Positions 32,781-41,187 of a stretch of DNA of 64,000 bases are shown here, in pieces. Each line of letters opens with the position of its first letter. The stretch's first letter is position 1. The position numbers and the translations under genes were made by a program. The notes under the pieces were generated by a model. It searched no databases. It saw only the letters and a program-made list of their open reading frames with translations, and was not told the origin of the DNA. Origin of the DNA: Halomonas sp. THAF5a (GTDB lineage Bacteria > Pseudomonadota > Gammaproteobacteria > Pseudomonadales > Halomonadaceae); assembly GCF_009363755.1 (NCBI RefSeq), contig NZ_CP045417.1:496001-560000 (forward strand). The letters run 5' to 3'.

Positions 32781-33401
32781 TCAGTCGTCCGGCAGCAGGG
32801 CGAGGCGGCCGCGCAGGCGGGTCGAAAGCGCGCTCAGGTCGGCCGGGGCGTCGCTCGGCCAGCCCACGGTGAGCTCGACTCCCTCGGCGCCGTAGTCGGC
32901 CTGCTCGACCGGCACCTCGCGCTCGGTCAGCCAGGCGCGGGCCTCGGCCTCGCCGGCGAAGTCGACCCTGAGGCGCAGCGGCGCGCGCTCGACCACCGCG
33001 CGGCGGGGCAGGGTCTCCAGCGCCTGGGCGACGGCCCGGGCGTAGGCGCGGGCCAGCCCCCCGGTGCCGAGCTTGGTGCCGCCGAAGTAGCGGATCACCA
33101 CGCAGCCCACCTGGCCGAGGGCCGCGCCGTCCAGCACCTGGAACATCGGGCGCCCGGCGGTGCCGCCGGGTTCGCCGTCGTCGGAGAAGCCGATGGCGGT
33201 CTGCTCGCCGGGCGGCCCGGCGATGAAGGCGCTGCAGTGGTGGCTGGCGTTGGGATGGAGCCGGCGGGCCTCGCCGAGCAGGGCCTCGAAGGCGGCCGCG
33301 TCCGGGGCGTGGCAGACCCAGGCGAGGAAGCGGCTCTTCTCCACCTCGAGCTCGCTCTCGTGCCGCTGGCCGTGCGAGAGGTCGGGCACCGCGTAGCGCA
33401 T
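32781..33401 (-). CDS. yigZ: YigZ/IMPACT family protein
   Basis: A 206-residue protein of the UPF0029/IMPACT family. The first domain has EVEKSRFLAWV, the conserved SHHCSAFIAG, FSDDGEPGGTAGRPM and VVIRYFGGTKLGTGGLARAY, matching E. coli YigZ closely in length. A C-terminal DUF1949-like ferredoxin fold follows. The biochemical role is not settled; related proteins bind translation factors or regulate Gcn2. Its ATG overlaps the stop of the S24 peptidase gene by one base, so it is likely co-transcribed and hence possibly SOS-responsive. Confidence 0.93.
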   Translation of the reverse strand: MRYAVPDLSHGQRHESELEVEKSRFLAWVCHAPDAAAFEALLGEARRLHPNASHHCSAFIAGPPGEQTAIGFSDDGEPGGTAGRPMFQVLDGAALGQVGCVVIRYFGGTKLGTGGLARAYARAVAQALETLPRRAVVERAPLRLRVDFAGEAEARAWLTEREVPVEQADYGAEGVELTVGWPSDAPADLSALSTRLRGRLALLPDD

Positions 33402-33871
33402 CAGGCGGCCAGTTCCGTCTGGCGCACCACGCCCATCACCAGGCCGATCACCTGGACGTCGTCGTTGCGCAGGTAGATCGGCGCCATGCGCTCGTTGGCC
33501 GGCTGCAGGCGCACCCCGGACTTCTCGATGTAGAACTTCTTCAGGGTGACCTCCTGGTCGTTGATCATCACCACGGCGGTCTCGCCGTTCTCGGCGCTCT
33601 CGCGGCGTTCGATGATGATCACATCCCCGTCGAAGATATTGCAATCGACCATGGAGTCGCCGCGCACCCGCAGGGCGTAGGTGTTGCGGCGGACCATGGT
33701 CGTCGGCACGCGGATGCTGCCGGCCTCGGGGCAGGCCTCGATGGGCAGGCCCGCCGAGACCTGGCCCAGCATCGGGATCTCGGTCAGGGCGTCGGCCTCG
33801 ATGGGCTCCCAGGCCTCGGCCAGGGGCAGGTTGGGTCGGCGCTGCAGGTACTGCGGTGTGACGTTGGGCAT
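33401..33871 (-). CDS. LexA-like S24 autopeptidase without DNA-binding domain (UmuD-like)
   Basis: A 156-residue protein with the self-cleavage fold of LexA and UmuD: cleavage-type Ala-Gly in GQVSAGLP (residues 40-41), the Ser nucleophile in RGDSMVD (Ser73) and the Lys base in EVTLKKF (Lys111), with LexA-like spacing. The roughly 70-residue winged helix of LexA is missing; only 40 mostly polar residues precede the cleavage site. GGGGAGAG precedes the ATG at 33871. The frame extends upstream but crosses the SOS box and promoter. It may act like UmuD in translesion synthesis or compete with LexA. No umuC follows; yigZ does. Confidence 0.85.
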   Translation of the reverse strand: MPNVTPQYLQRRPNLPLAEAWEPIEADALTEIPMLGQVSAGLPIEACPEAGSIRVPTTMVRRNTYALRVRGDSMVDCNIFDGDVIIIERRESAENGETAVVMINDQEVTLKKFYIEKSGVRLQPANERMAPIYLRNDDVQVIGLVMGVVRQTELAA

Positions 33872-33896
33872 TCGGTCTCTCCCCGGTCGTCTAAAC

Positions 33897-33912
33897 CTGT
33901 CGATACATACAG
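33897..33912. promoter_or_regulatory. LexA (SOS) box of the S24 peptidase gene
   Basis: CTGTCGATACATACAG, that is CTGT-N8-ACAG, lies 26 bases before the peptidase ATG. On the minus strand TTGTCA and TATGCT hexamers with a 16-base spacer lie just upstream, so the box covers the likely transcript start. Confidence 0.85.
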
Positions 33913-34076
33913 TGTTTAACGAGCATAGCAGGCGCTCGGCAACTGACAAGGGAAAGCGCTTCACGCAACGCGCGATCCGGGGCCCCTGCGACCGGCTGAC
34001 GCAACCCGCTCGACTGGTAGCCAGGGCCCTTTCCGTGTAGAGTTCCGGGCGCCATTATCCATGCCGGGAGAGTGCC

Positions 34077-34721
34077 TTGAGCCTGCGTCTGCAAGCCCGA
34101 AAGCTGGCCTGTGAGCGGGACGATCGCTGGCTGTTCAAAGACCTGGATCTGGATATCCATGCCGGCGAGATCGTCCGCGTGGAGGGCCCCAACGGCAGCG
34201 GCAAGACCACCCTGCTGAAGATCCTCTCCGGGCAGCTGGCCGACTTCGACGGTGAGCTCTACTGGAACGAGCACCCCATGCGCCGCGCGCGCCAGGACTT
34301 CCTGGCCAATCTGCTCTATCTGGGCCATGCCCCGGGCGTCAAGGCCGCCCTGACACCGCTGGAGAACCTCGCCTGGTACCAGGCTCTCGCCGGCGAGCCC
34401 GGCGACGAGGCCGCACGCTTCGCGGCGCTCGCGGCCGTGGGCCTTCGGGGGTTCGAGGACCTGCCGGCCGGGCAGCTCTCCGCCGGCCAGCAGCGCCGCG
34501 TGGCCCTGGCTCGCCTGGAGCTGATCCCGCGGCCGCTGTGGGTGCTCGACGAGCCCTTTACCGCCATCGACCGCGATGGCGTCGCGGTCCTCGAGGCGCG
34601 CCTGGTCGCCCATGCCCGCCGCGGCGGCTGCGTGCTGGTCACCACCCACCATGAGCTCGCCGACTCGCCCGCCCTGCGGCGCGTCCGGCTCGGTCAGGGG
34701 GGGCAACATGCCGAAGGCTGA
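34077..34721 (+). CDS. ccmA: Haem exporter ATPase subunit CcmA
   Basis: The ABC ATPase of the CcmABCD complex that releases haem-loaded CcmE during cytochrome c maturation. 214 residues with Walker A GPNGSGKTT (about 40-48), the signature LSAGQQRR (about 138-145), Walker B LWVLDEPF and the switch His in THHE. The start is TTG at 34077 with GGGAGAG upstream; no ATG is in frame nearby. It is the first gene of ccmABCDEFGHI and overlaps ccmB by 14 bases. Confidence 0.94.
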   Translation: MSLRLQARKLACERDDRWLFKDLDLDIHAGEIVRVEGPNGSGKTTLLKILSGQLADFDGELYWNEHPMRRARQDFLANLLYLGHAPGVKAALTPLENLAWYQALAGEPGDEAARFAALAAVGLRGFEDLPAGQLSAGQQRRVALARLELIPRPLWVLDEPFTAIDRDGVAVLEARLVAHARRGGCVLVTTHHELADSPALRRVRLGQGGQHAEG

Positions 34722-35451
34722 CCCTCACCTGGCCGAGGAGCGGGACGCCGTGTCGCGATGCCGGGAACCCGAGGGCGGCGCCGGGGTCGCAATCCGGGCG
34801 ACGCTGAAACGCGACCTGCTGCTGCTGCTGCGCCGGCGCAGCGAGGTGCTGAACCCGCTGGTGTTCTTCGCCCTGGTGATCACCCTGTTCCCGATCGGCA
34901 TCTCGCCGGATCCGGAACTGCTGGCGACCATCGCCCCGGGCCTCCTGTGGGTGGCGGCGCTGCTGGCGGCCCTGCTCTCCCTGGACAGCCTGTTTCGCAG
35001 CGATTACGACGACGGCTCCCTGGAGCAGCTGCTGCTCTCGCCCCAGCCGCTGCCGGCGCTGGCGCTGGCCAAGGTGGCGGTGCACTGGCTGCTGACCGGC
35101 CTGCCGCTGGCGCTGATGGCACCGGTGCTGGGCATCATGCTGGCGCTGCCGGCGGGCAGCTATGCGGTGCTGGCGCTGTCGCTGGCGCTGGGCAGCGCCA
35201 GCCTGAGCCTGATCGGCGCCATCGGCGCGGCGCTGACCGTGGGGCTCTCCCGGGGCGGCGTGCTGCTCTCGCTGCTGGTGCTGCCGCTCTACATCCCGGT
35301 GCTGATCTTCGGCGCCGGTGCCGTGCAGGCGGCCATCTTCGGCGCGGGGGTCGCGGCGCACCTGGCGATTCTCGGCGCGCTCCTGGCCGTGGCGCTGATC
35401 CTGGCCCCCTGGGCGATCGCGGCGTCACTGCGCATCAGTATCAACGGTTGA
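34708..35451 (+). CDS. ccmB: Haem exporter membrane subunit CcmB
   Basis: 247 residues with about six hydrophobic segments and the family stretches [25 protein letters not shown] and [20 protein letters not shown]. It forms the membrane part of the CcmABCD complex with CcmC. The chosen ATG at 34708 has CAGGGGGGG upstream and gives about 25 more N-terminal residues than E. coli CcmB. A start nearer to residue 26 (GTC-rich region) lacks a start codon. Confidence 0.93.
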   Translation: MPKADPHLAEERDAVSRCREPEGGAGVAIRATLKRDLLLLLRRRSEVLNPLVFFALVITLFPIGISPDPELLATIAPGLLWVAALLAALLSLDSLFRSDYDDGSLEQLLLSPQPLPALALAKVAVHWLLTGLPLALMAPVLGIMLALPAGSYAVLALSLALGSASLSLIGAIGAALTVGLSRGGVLLSLLVLPLYIPVLIFGAGAVQAAIFGAGVAAHLAILGALLAVALILAPWAIAASLRISING

Positions 35452-35465
35452 GGACGACAATCGGC

Positions 35466-36206
35466 ATGTGGGCCTTCATACACAAGCTCGGATCCCCCAA
35501 GTGGTTCTATGGCATCAGCGCGCGGCTCTCACCCTGGTTCTGGGCGGCGGCGGCGCTGTTGATCGTCGTCGGCAGCGTCTGGGGGCTGGCCTTCGCGCCG
35601 GCCGACTACCAGCAGGGCAACAGCTTCCGCATCATCTACGTGCACGTGCCGGCGGCCTTCCTGGCCCAGTCGATCTTCGCCAGCATGGCGGTGGCGGGCG
35701 TCGTCTTCATGGTCTGGAAGATCAAGGTCGCCGACATGGCGGCGGCGATGATGGCCCCGCTGGGCGCGGCCATGACCTTCGTGGCGCTGTTCTCCGGCGC
35801 GGTGTGGGGCGTGCCCACCTGGGGCACCTGGTGGATGTGGGACGCGCGCCTCACCTCGATGCTGATCCTGCTGTTCCTGTACCTCGGCGTGATCGCCCTG
35901 CGCGGCGCCTTCTCGAGCCGCGACAGCGCCTCCCGGGCCGCCTCGGTGCTGGCCATGGTGGGCGTGATCAACATCCCCATCATCAAGTACTCGGTGGACT
36001 GGTGGTACACCCTGCACCAGCCCGCCACCTTCAGCGTCACCTCCCGTCCGGCCATGCCGATGGAGATGTGGGCGCCGCTTCTGATCATGGTGCTGGGGTT
36101 CTACAGCTTCTTCATCGCGGTGACCCTGATGCGCACCCGCAGCGAGATCCTGCGTCGCGAATCGAACAAGCGCTGGGTGCGCGAGCTCGCCGAGGAGGTG
36201 TCCTGA
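35466..36206 (+). CDS. ccmC: Haem-handling protein CcmC
   Basis: Loads haem onto the periplasmic chaperone CcmE. 246 residues, six transmembrane segments, the tryptophan-rich periplasmic motif [18 protein letters not shown] at about 115-132, and the haem-ligand histidines in YVHVPAAF (about 60) and TLHQPA (about 185). It begins 14 bases behind ccmB. Its stop overlaps the ccmD start. Confidence 0.96.
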   Translation: MWAFIHKLGSPKWFYGISARLSPWFWAAAALLIVVGSVWGLAFAPADYQQGNSFRIIYVHVPAAFLAQSIFASMAVAGVVFMVWKIKVADMAAAMMAPLGAAMTFVALFSGAVWGVPTWGTWWMWDARLTSMLILLFLYLGVIALRGAFSSRDSASRAASVLAMVGVINIPIIKYSVDWWYTLHQPATFSVTSRPAMPMEMWAPLLIMVLGFYSFFIAVTLMRTRSEILRRESNKRWVRELAEEVS

Positions 36207-36430
36207 TGGCCTTCGAGTCCCTCTCGGCCTTCCTGGCCATGGGCGGCCATGGCGTCTACGTCTGGGCCTCCTGGGGCCTGACCGGTGCGCTGCTGCTCGG
36301 CGTGGTGATCCACGCCCGCGCCGAACGCCGGGCGCTGCTGCGCGACCTGCGCCGCCGGGCCCGCCGAGAGCAGCGCCGCGACGCCTCGACACCGGATCCA
36401 CATCAAGAGGGCCCCGCCCGTGAGAGCTAA
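36206..36430 (+). CDS. ccmD: Haem exporter small subunit CcmD
   Basis: 74 residues with one transmembrane helix (about 15-38), and the family motif GGHGVYVWASW, then a long arginine-rich cytoplasmic tail. CcmD helps release haem-bound CcmE from CcmABC. It overlaps ccmC by one base and ccmE by 11 bases. Confidence 0.92.
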   Translation: MAFESLSAFLAMGGHGVYVWASWGLTGALLLGVVIHARAERRALLRDLRRRARREQRRDASTPDPHQEGPARES

Positions 36431-36926
36431 ACGCAAGCAGAAACTGTTCGTGATCCTGGGGCTGGTCTCGCTGGCCGCCATCGCCGTGGGCCTGACCCTC
36501 TACGCCCTGCGCAGCAACATCAACCTCTTCTTCAGCCCGGTGCAGATCAGCGCCGGGGACGCCCCGCTGGAGCGCCAGATCCGCGCCGGCGGCATGGTGC
36601 GCGAGGGCACGGTGGAGCGCGACCCGGACAGCCTCGAGGTGGTGTTCACCGTGACCGACTACGTCGAGGACGTCGAGGTGCGCTACAGCGGCATCCTGCC
36701 CGACCTGTTCCGCGAGGGGCAGGGCGTGGTGGTCGTCGGCGAGCTTCAGGAGGGCGGCTGGCTGCTCGCCGACCAGGTGCTGGCCCGCCACGACGAGAAC
36801 TACATGCCCCCCGAGGTGGCCCAGGCGCTGGAGGAGGCCGGCTATTCGCCGGAGGACTACCAGGCCAAGGCGGCCGAGGTGGGCAAACGGCTCGAGGCGC
36901 AGCAAGACGGCGCCGGCCAGAACTGA
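36420..36926 (+). CDS. ccmE: Periplasmic haem chaperone CcmE
   Basis: 168 residues with an N-terminal membrane anchor (about 8-28), an OB-fold periplasmic domain, and the haem-attachment motif LARHDENYMPPE, in which the His forms the covalent bond to haem and the Tyr is an axial ligand. It carries haem from CcmC to CcmF. The start codon is GTG at 36420 inside ccmD, giving MRAKRKQKL as in relatives. Confidence 0.96.
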   Translation: MRAKRKQKLFVILGLVSLAAIAVGLTLYALRSNINLFFSPVQISAGDAPLERQIRAGGMVREGTVERDPDSLEVVFTVTDYVEDVEVRYSGILPDLFREGQGVVVVGELQEGGWLLADQVLARHDENYMPPEVAQALEEAGYSPEDYQAKAAEVGKRLEAQQDGAGQN

Positions 36927-36938
36927 TCCGGAGTGTCC

Positions 36939-38942
36939 ATGCAGACCCTGATGATCCCCGAAATCGGCCACTTCGCCCTGATCATTGCCCTGCTGATGGC
37001 GCTGGTCCAGGGCGTGATGCCGCTGGCCGGCGCGGCGACCCGCCGCCCGCTGTGGATGGCCTACGCACGGCCCATGGCGACCGGCCAGTTCCTGTTCCTG
37101 GCCATCGCCTACGCCTGCCTGACCGCCAGCTACCTGCTGGACGACTTCAGCGTGGCCAACGTGGCCAACAACTCCAATTCGATGCTGCCCTGGTACTACA
37201 AGGCCAGCGCCGTCTGGGGCAACCACGAGGGTTCGGTGCTGCTGTGGAGCCTGATCCTCGGCGGCTGGACCTTCGCGGTGAGCCGCTTCTCCCGCGAGCT
37301 GCCCCGGGACATGCTGGCCCGGGTGCTGGGCGTGATGGGGCTGGTCAGCGTCGGCTTTCTGGCCTTCGTGCTGATCACCTCCAATCCCTTCGAGCGGCTG
37401 CTGCCCGACGTCCCCCAGGACGGCGCCGACCTCAATCCGCTGCTCCAGGACTTCGGCCTGATCGTCCATCCGCCGATGCTCTACATGGGCTACGTGGGCT
37501 TCTCGGTGGTCTTCGCCTTCGCCATCGCGGCGCTGCTGGGCGGCCGCCTGGACGCCGCCTGGACCCGCTGGGCGCGGCCCTGGACCAACGTCGCCTGGGC
37601 CTTCCTCACCGTCGGCATCGCCCTCGGCAGCTGGTGGGCCTACTACGAGCTCGGCTGGGGTGGCTGGTGGTTCTGGGACCCGGTCGAGAACGCCTCGCTG
37701 CTGCCCTGGCTCGCCGGCACCGCGCTGATCCACTCCCTGGCGGTGACCGAGAAGCGCGGCGCCTTCAAGAGCTGGACGGTGCTGCTGGCGATCTCCACCT
37801 TCTCGCTGTCGCTGCTGGGCACCTTCCTGGTGCGCTCCGGGGTGCTCACCTCGGTGCATGCCTTCGCCAACGATCCCTCCCGGGGGCTCTTCATCCTGGT
37901 GCTGCTGGGCATCACCGTGGGCCTGTCGCTGCTGCTGTTCGCGCTGCGCGCGCCGCGGGTCAGCCACCAGGTCGGCTTCAGCTGGCTGTCGCGTGACGCC
38001 CTGCTGCTGATCAACAACATCCTGCTGGTGATCATGACCGTCACGGTGCTGCTGGGCACGGTCTACCCGCTGCTCCTCGACGCCATGAACCTCGGCAAGA
38101 TCAGCGTGGGCCCGCCCTACTTCAATGCGCTCTTCGTGCCGCTGACGGTGGTGCTGTGCCTGTTCATGGGGCTCGGGCCGCTGGCGCGCTGGAAACGCAC
38201 CGACGGGCGCGACCTCCTCAAGCGCAGCTGGCTCGCCGGCCTGGTCGCCCTGATCATCGGCGCCCTGGCGCCGCTGCTCTATCGCGGCGAGTGGAACCTC
38301 CAGGTCAGCCTCGGCGTGCTGGTCGCGCTCTGGGTCGTGCTGCCCATGGTCCGCGATCTCTGGGCCAAGACGCGTCACTCCGCGGGCCGGCTGGCGGGCG
38401 CCCGGCGGCTGTCGCTCGCCTACTGGGGCATGATCCTCGGCCACCTGGGCGTGGCGGTGACCATCATCGGCGTCACCGTGGTCTCCCACTACGCCATCGA
38501 CCGCAACGTGCGCATGGGCGTGGGCGACAGCGTGGAGCTCGCCGGCTACACCTTCACCATGACCGAGCTTGGCAGCCGCCGCGGCCCCAACTTCCTGGCC
38601 GACTTCGCCGAGATCGAGGTGAGCCGCGGCGAGAGCCAGCGCGCCTTCACCATGACCCCCGAGAAGCGCCTCTACCTCGCCCGGGGCATGCCGATGACCG
38701 ACGTCGCCCTGCGCCCGGGGCTGTTCCGTGACCTCTATGTCGCCATGGGCGAGGACCTCGAGGACGGCAGCTGGGCGATGCGCCTGCAGTACAAGCCCTT
38801 CGTGCGCTGGCTGTGGCTGGGCGGCTTGCTGATGGCGGCGGGCGGCATCCTGGCGGTGGCCGATCGCCGCTACCGGCGCACCGCGACCGCCCGCGACCCC
38901 GAGCAGGGCGCCGTGGCGGGCACCCGGGAGGCCACGGCATGA
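36939..38942 (+). CDS. ccmF: Haem lyase subunit CcmF
   Basis: The membrane core of the haem-apocytochrome c ligase. 667 residues with about 14-15 hydrophobic segments and the WWD motif in GWGGWWFWDPVENASLLPW (about 235-253), plus conserved histidines including IVHPPMLYMGY and GNHEGSVLLW. I chose ATG 36939 with GGAG seven bases upstream over the GTG at 36933. It overlaps ccmG by four bases. Confidence 0.96.
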   Translation: MQTLMIPEIGHFALIIALLMALVQGVMPLAGAATRRPLWMAYARPMATGQFLFLAIAYACLTASYLLDDFSVANVANNSNSMLPWYYKASAVWGNHEGSVLLWSLILGGWTFAVSRFSRELPRDMLARVLGVMGLVSVGFLAFVLITSNPFERLLPDVPQDGADLNPLLQDFGLIVHPPMLYMGYVGFSVVFAFAIAALLGGRLDAAWTRWARPWTNVAWAFLTVGIALGSWWAYYELGWGGWWFWDPVENASLLPWLAGTALIHSLAVTEKRGAFKSWTVLLAISTFSLSLLGTFLVRSGVLTSVHAFANDPSRGLFILVLLGITVGLSLLLFALRAPRVSHQVGFSWLSRDALLLINNILLVIMTVTVLLGTVYPLLLDAMNLGKISVGPPYFNALFVPLTVVLCLFMGLGPLARWKRTDGRDLLKRSWLAGLVALIIGALAPLLYRGEWNLQVSLGVLVALWVVLPMVRDLWAKTRHSAGRLAGARRLSLAYWGMILGHLGVAVTIIGVTVVSHYAIDRNVRMGVGDSVELAGYTFTMTELGSRRGPNFLADFAEIEVSRGESQRAFTMTPEKRLYLARGMPMTDVALRPGLFRDLYVAMGEDLEDGSWAMRLQYKPFVRWLWLGGLLMAAGGILAVADRRYRRTATARDPEQGAVAGTREATA

Positions 38943-39469
38943 AGCGTCGCCTGTTGCTGCTGCTGCCGCTGATCGGCTTCCTGGTGCTGGGGGGCTTCCT
39001 CTACCAGGGGCTGTCGATGAACCCCTTCGAGCGCGACTCGGCGCTGATGGCCCGGGAGTTCCCGGCCTTCGAGCTCTCGACCCTGGAGGATCCCGAACGC
39101 CTCGTCGACGCCTCGCTGCTCGAGGGCGAGGTCACCCTGGTCAATGTCTGGGGCGAGTGGTGCCCGACCTGCAAGCAGGAGATGCCCCAGCTCCTGGACC
39201 TCGCCGATCGCGGCGTGCGCCTGGTCGGCGTCGACTACAAGGACACCCGGGAGAAGGGTCGCGAGTTCCTGGCCGAGTTCGGCAACCCCTTCGAGGTCAA
39301 CGTCTTCGACCCCGAGGGGACCCTGGGCTTCGACCTCGGCGTCTATGGCGCCCCGGAGACCTTCCTGGTCGATCGTGAGGGCATCATCCGCTATCACCAC
39401 ACCGGCTACATCAAGCCGGACGACGTGCGCGAGACGATCCTGCCGGAGGTGGAAAAATGGCGCGACTGA
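38939..39469 (+). CDS. ccmG: Thiol:disulfide interchange protein CcmG/DsbE
   Basis: A membrane-anchored periplasmic thioredoxin-like reductant of apocytochrome c and CcmH. 176 residues with a signal anchor (about 4-22), the active site WGEWCPTCKQE at about 70-80, the cis-Pro segment YGAPETFLVD and GYIKPDDV. It overlaps ccmF by four and ccmH by 13 bases. Confidence 0.95.
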   Translation: MKRRLLLLLPLIGFLVLGGFLYQGLSMNPFERDSALMAREFPAFELSTLEDPERLVDASLLEGEVTLVNVWGEWCPTCKQEMPQLLDLADRGVRLVGVDYKDTREKGREFLAEFGNPFEVNVFDPEGTLGFDLGVYGAPETFLVDREGIIRYHHTGYIKPDDVRETILPEVEKWRD

Positions 39470-39927
39470 TGCGCGGCCTGCTGGCCGCCCTGCTCCTCCT
39501 GCCGCTGCTCGCCCAGGCCGCGGGCATCGAGGTGCGCGAGTTCGACGACCCGGTCACCGAGCAGCGCTACCGGGACCTGACCGCCAGCCTGCGCTGCCCC
39601 AAGTGCGAGAACCAGGCGATCGGCGACTCCGACTCGCCGATCGCCGGCGACATGCGCGACCGGGTCTACGCCCAGCTCCAGGACGGGCGCTCCGACAAGG
39701 AGATCCTCGACTTCATGGTGCGCCGCTTCGGCGACTACGTGCTCTACAACCCCCGCCTCGAGGGCCGCACCCTGCTGCTGTGGGGGCTGCCCGCCGCGCT
39801 GGTGCTGCTCGGTGCCGTGGTGGTGGTGCTGATGGTGCGCGCGCGGCGCCGCAGCTCGGCCCGCGCCCTGAGCGCCGAGGAGCGTGAGCGCCTGGATGCC
39901 CTGATCAATCGCGAGAGAGACGAATGA
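39457..39927 (+). CDS. ccmH: Cytochrome c maturation protein CcmH
   Basis: Keeps the CXXCH cysteines of apocytochrome c reduced before haem attachment. 156 residues: signal peptide (about 1-21), the redox motif LRCPKCENQ at about 45-53, the conserved DMRDRVYAQLQDGRSD helix region and one C-terminal transmembrane helix (about 104-124). It is the short CcmH; the TPR part of E. coli CcmH is encoded separately by ccmI here. Confidence 0.95.
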   Translation: MARLMRGLLAALLLLPLLAQAAGIEVREFDDPVTEQRYRDLTASLRCPKCENQAIGDSDSPIAGDMRDRVYAQLQDGRSDKEILDFMVRRFGDYVLYNPRLEGRTLLLWGLPAALVLLGAVVVVLMVRARRRSSARALSAEERERLDALINRERDE

Positions 39928-41183
39928 CCCTGCTATGGATCGCCCTGGCCGTGCTGCTGCTGCCGGCCCTGTGGTTGCTGGTGGCCCCGTTGCGTCGTGC
40001 CGCGGCCGTGCACGCGGCCCAGCGTGACAGCGAGGCCAACGACCGCACCACCGAACAGAACCTCGCCATCTACCGTCGCCGCCTGGCCTCGCTCGAGGCC
40101 GCCCACGCCCGCGGCGAGATCGACGCCGAGCGCCTCGAGGAGGATCGCCTGGAGCTCGAGCGCAGCCTGCTCGAGGACACCGAGCACCTCGAGCGCGCCC
40201 CGCTCAGGTCCCCCGCCGCAGGGCGGCTGGTGGTGCCGGTGGTGATGATCGCCGTGGTGCTGGCCAGCGTCGCCTGGTACCACCAGGAGGGCGCCGAGGG
40301 GGACCTCGCCCTCCACGCCGTGCAGCGCCAGGTGATGAGCGACCCCGAGGGCTCGCTGCCGATGCTGATCGAGGGCCTCGAGGAACAGGCCGAGCGTCAG
40401 CCGGACAACCCCAACGTCTGGCGCTCGCTCTTCCCGCTCTATCGCGACAGCGGCCGCATCGAGGCGGCCACCCGCGCCCTGGAACGACTGATCGACCTGG
40501 AGGGGCGAAAGCCCTGGCTGCTCGCCGAGCTCGCCCAGATCCGCTACTTCGCCGCCGGCCGCGAGCTGACCGATGAGGTCCAGGCGCTGGTCGACGAGGT
40601 GCTGGCCGACGAGCCCGCCCAGCCCACGGTGCTCGGCCTGCTCGGCGTCGAGGCCTTCGAGAGTGGTGACTATGAGACCGCCATCGACCGCTGGCGCCGC
40701 GCCATCGCCGGCATGAGCAACCCCGACTCCGCCGAGGCCCTGCGCGAGGGCATCCGCGTCGCCCAGCAGCGCCTGGGCGTCGCTACCGACCCGGTCGAGC
40801 CCGACCCGACCCGGCCGGCCGTCGCCGAGGGGCCGGGCATCGCCGTGCGGGTACGCCTGGCCGACGAGCTCGCCGGCCGGCTCGGCGACGACGCCAGCGT
40901 CTTCGTGGTCGCCCGCGACCCCGCCGGCGAGCTGCCGCCGCTGGCCGTGGCGCGCACGACCCTGGGCGAGCTGCCGCTGACCACGGTGCTCGACGACGCC
41001 GATGCCATGGCGCCGATGGCCAGGCTCTCCCAGGTGGAGACGGCGCGCCTGACGGTGCGCGTCTCCCGAAGCGGCGAGGCCACCCCCCAGCCGGGCGACC
41101 TGGTGGGCACCCGCGGCGGGGTCGCGGTGGGCCGCATCGACGGCGACGCCGTCGAGGTAGTGATCGACCGGGTCGTCGAGTAA
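39924..41183 (+). CDS. ccmI: Apocytochrome c chaperone CcmI
   Basis: Holds the C-terminus of apocytochrome c and delivers it to the haem lyase. 419 residues: two membrane helices (about 2-20 and 95-115) with a leucine-zipper-like loop between them (NLAIYRRRLASLEA), then TPR repeats (about 155-285) and a C-terminal beta-rich domain from about 305. ATG overlaps the ccmH stop. The operon ends here; smc starts four bases later. Confidence 0.93.
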   Translation: MTLLWIALAVLLLPALWLLVAPLRRAAAVHAAQRDSEANDRTTEQNLAIYRRRLASLEAAHARGEIDAERLEEDRLELERSLLEDTEHLERAPLRSPAAGRLVVPVVMIAVVLASVAWYHQEGAEGDLALHAVQRQVMSDPEGSLPMLIEGLEEQAERQPDNPNVWRSLFPLYRDSGRIEAATRALERLIDLEGRKPWLLAELAQIRYFAAGRELTDEVQALVDEVLADEPAQPTVLGLLGVEAFESGDYETAIDRWRRAIAGMSNPDSAEALREGIRVAQQRLGVATDPVEPDPTRPAVAEGPGIAVRVRLADELAGRLGDDASVFVVARDPAGELPPLAVARTTLGELPLTTVLDDADAMAPMARLSQVETARLTVRVSRSGEATPQPGDLVGTRGGVAVGRIDGDAVEVVIDRVVE

Positions 41184-41187
41184 GCCC

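Noticed and set aside
32325..33476. Plus-strand open frame running from inside the transposase across the right end of the insertion sequence
   Set aside because: It crosses the element boundary and lies opposite yigZ; there is no coherent protein and no start site.
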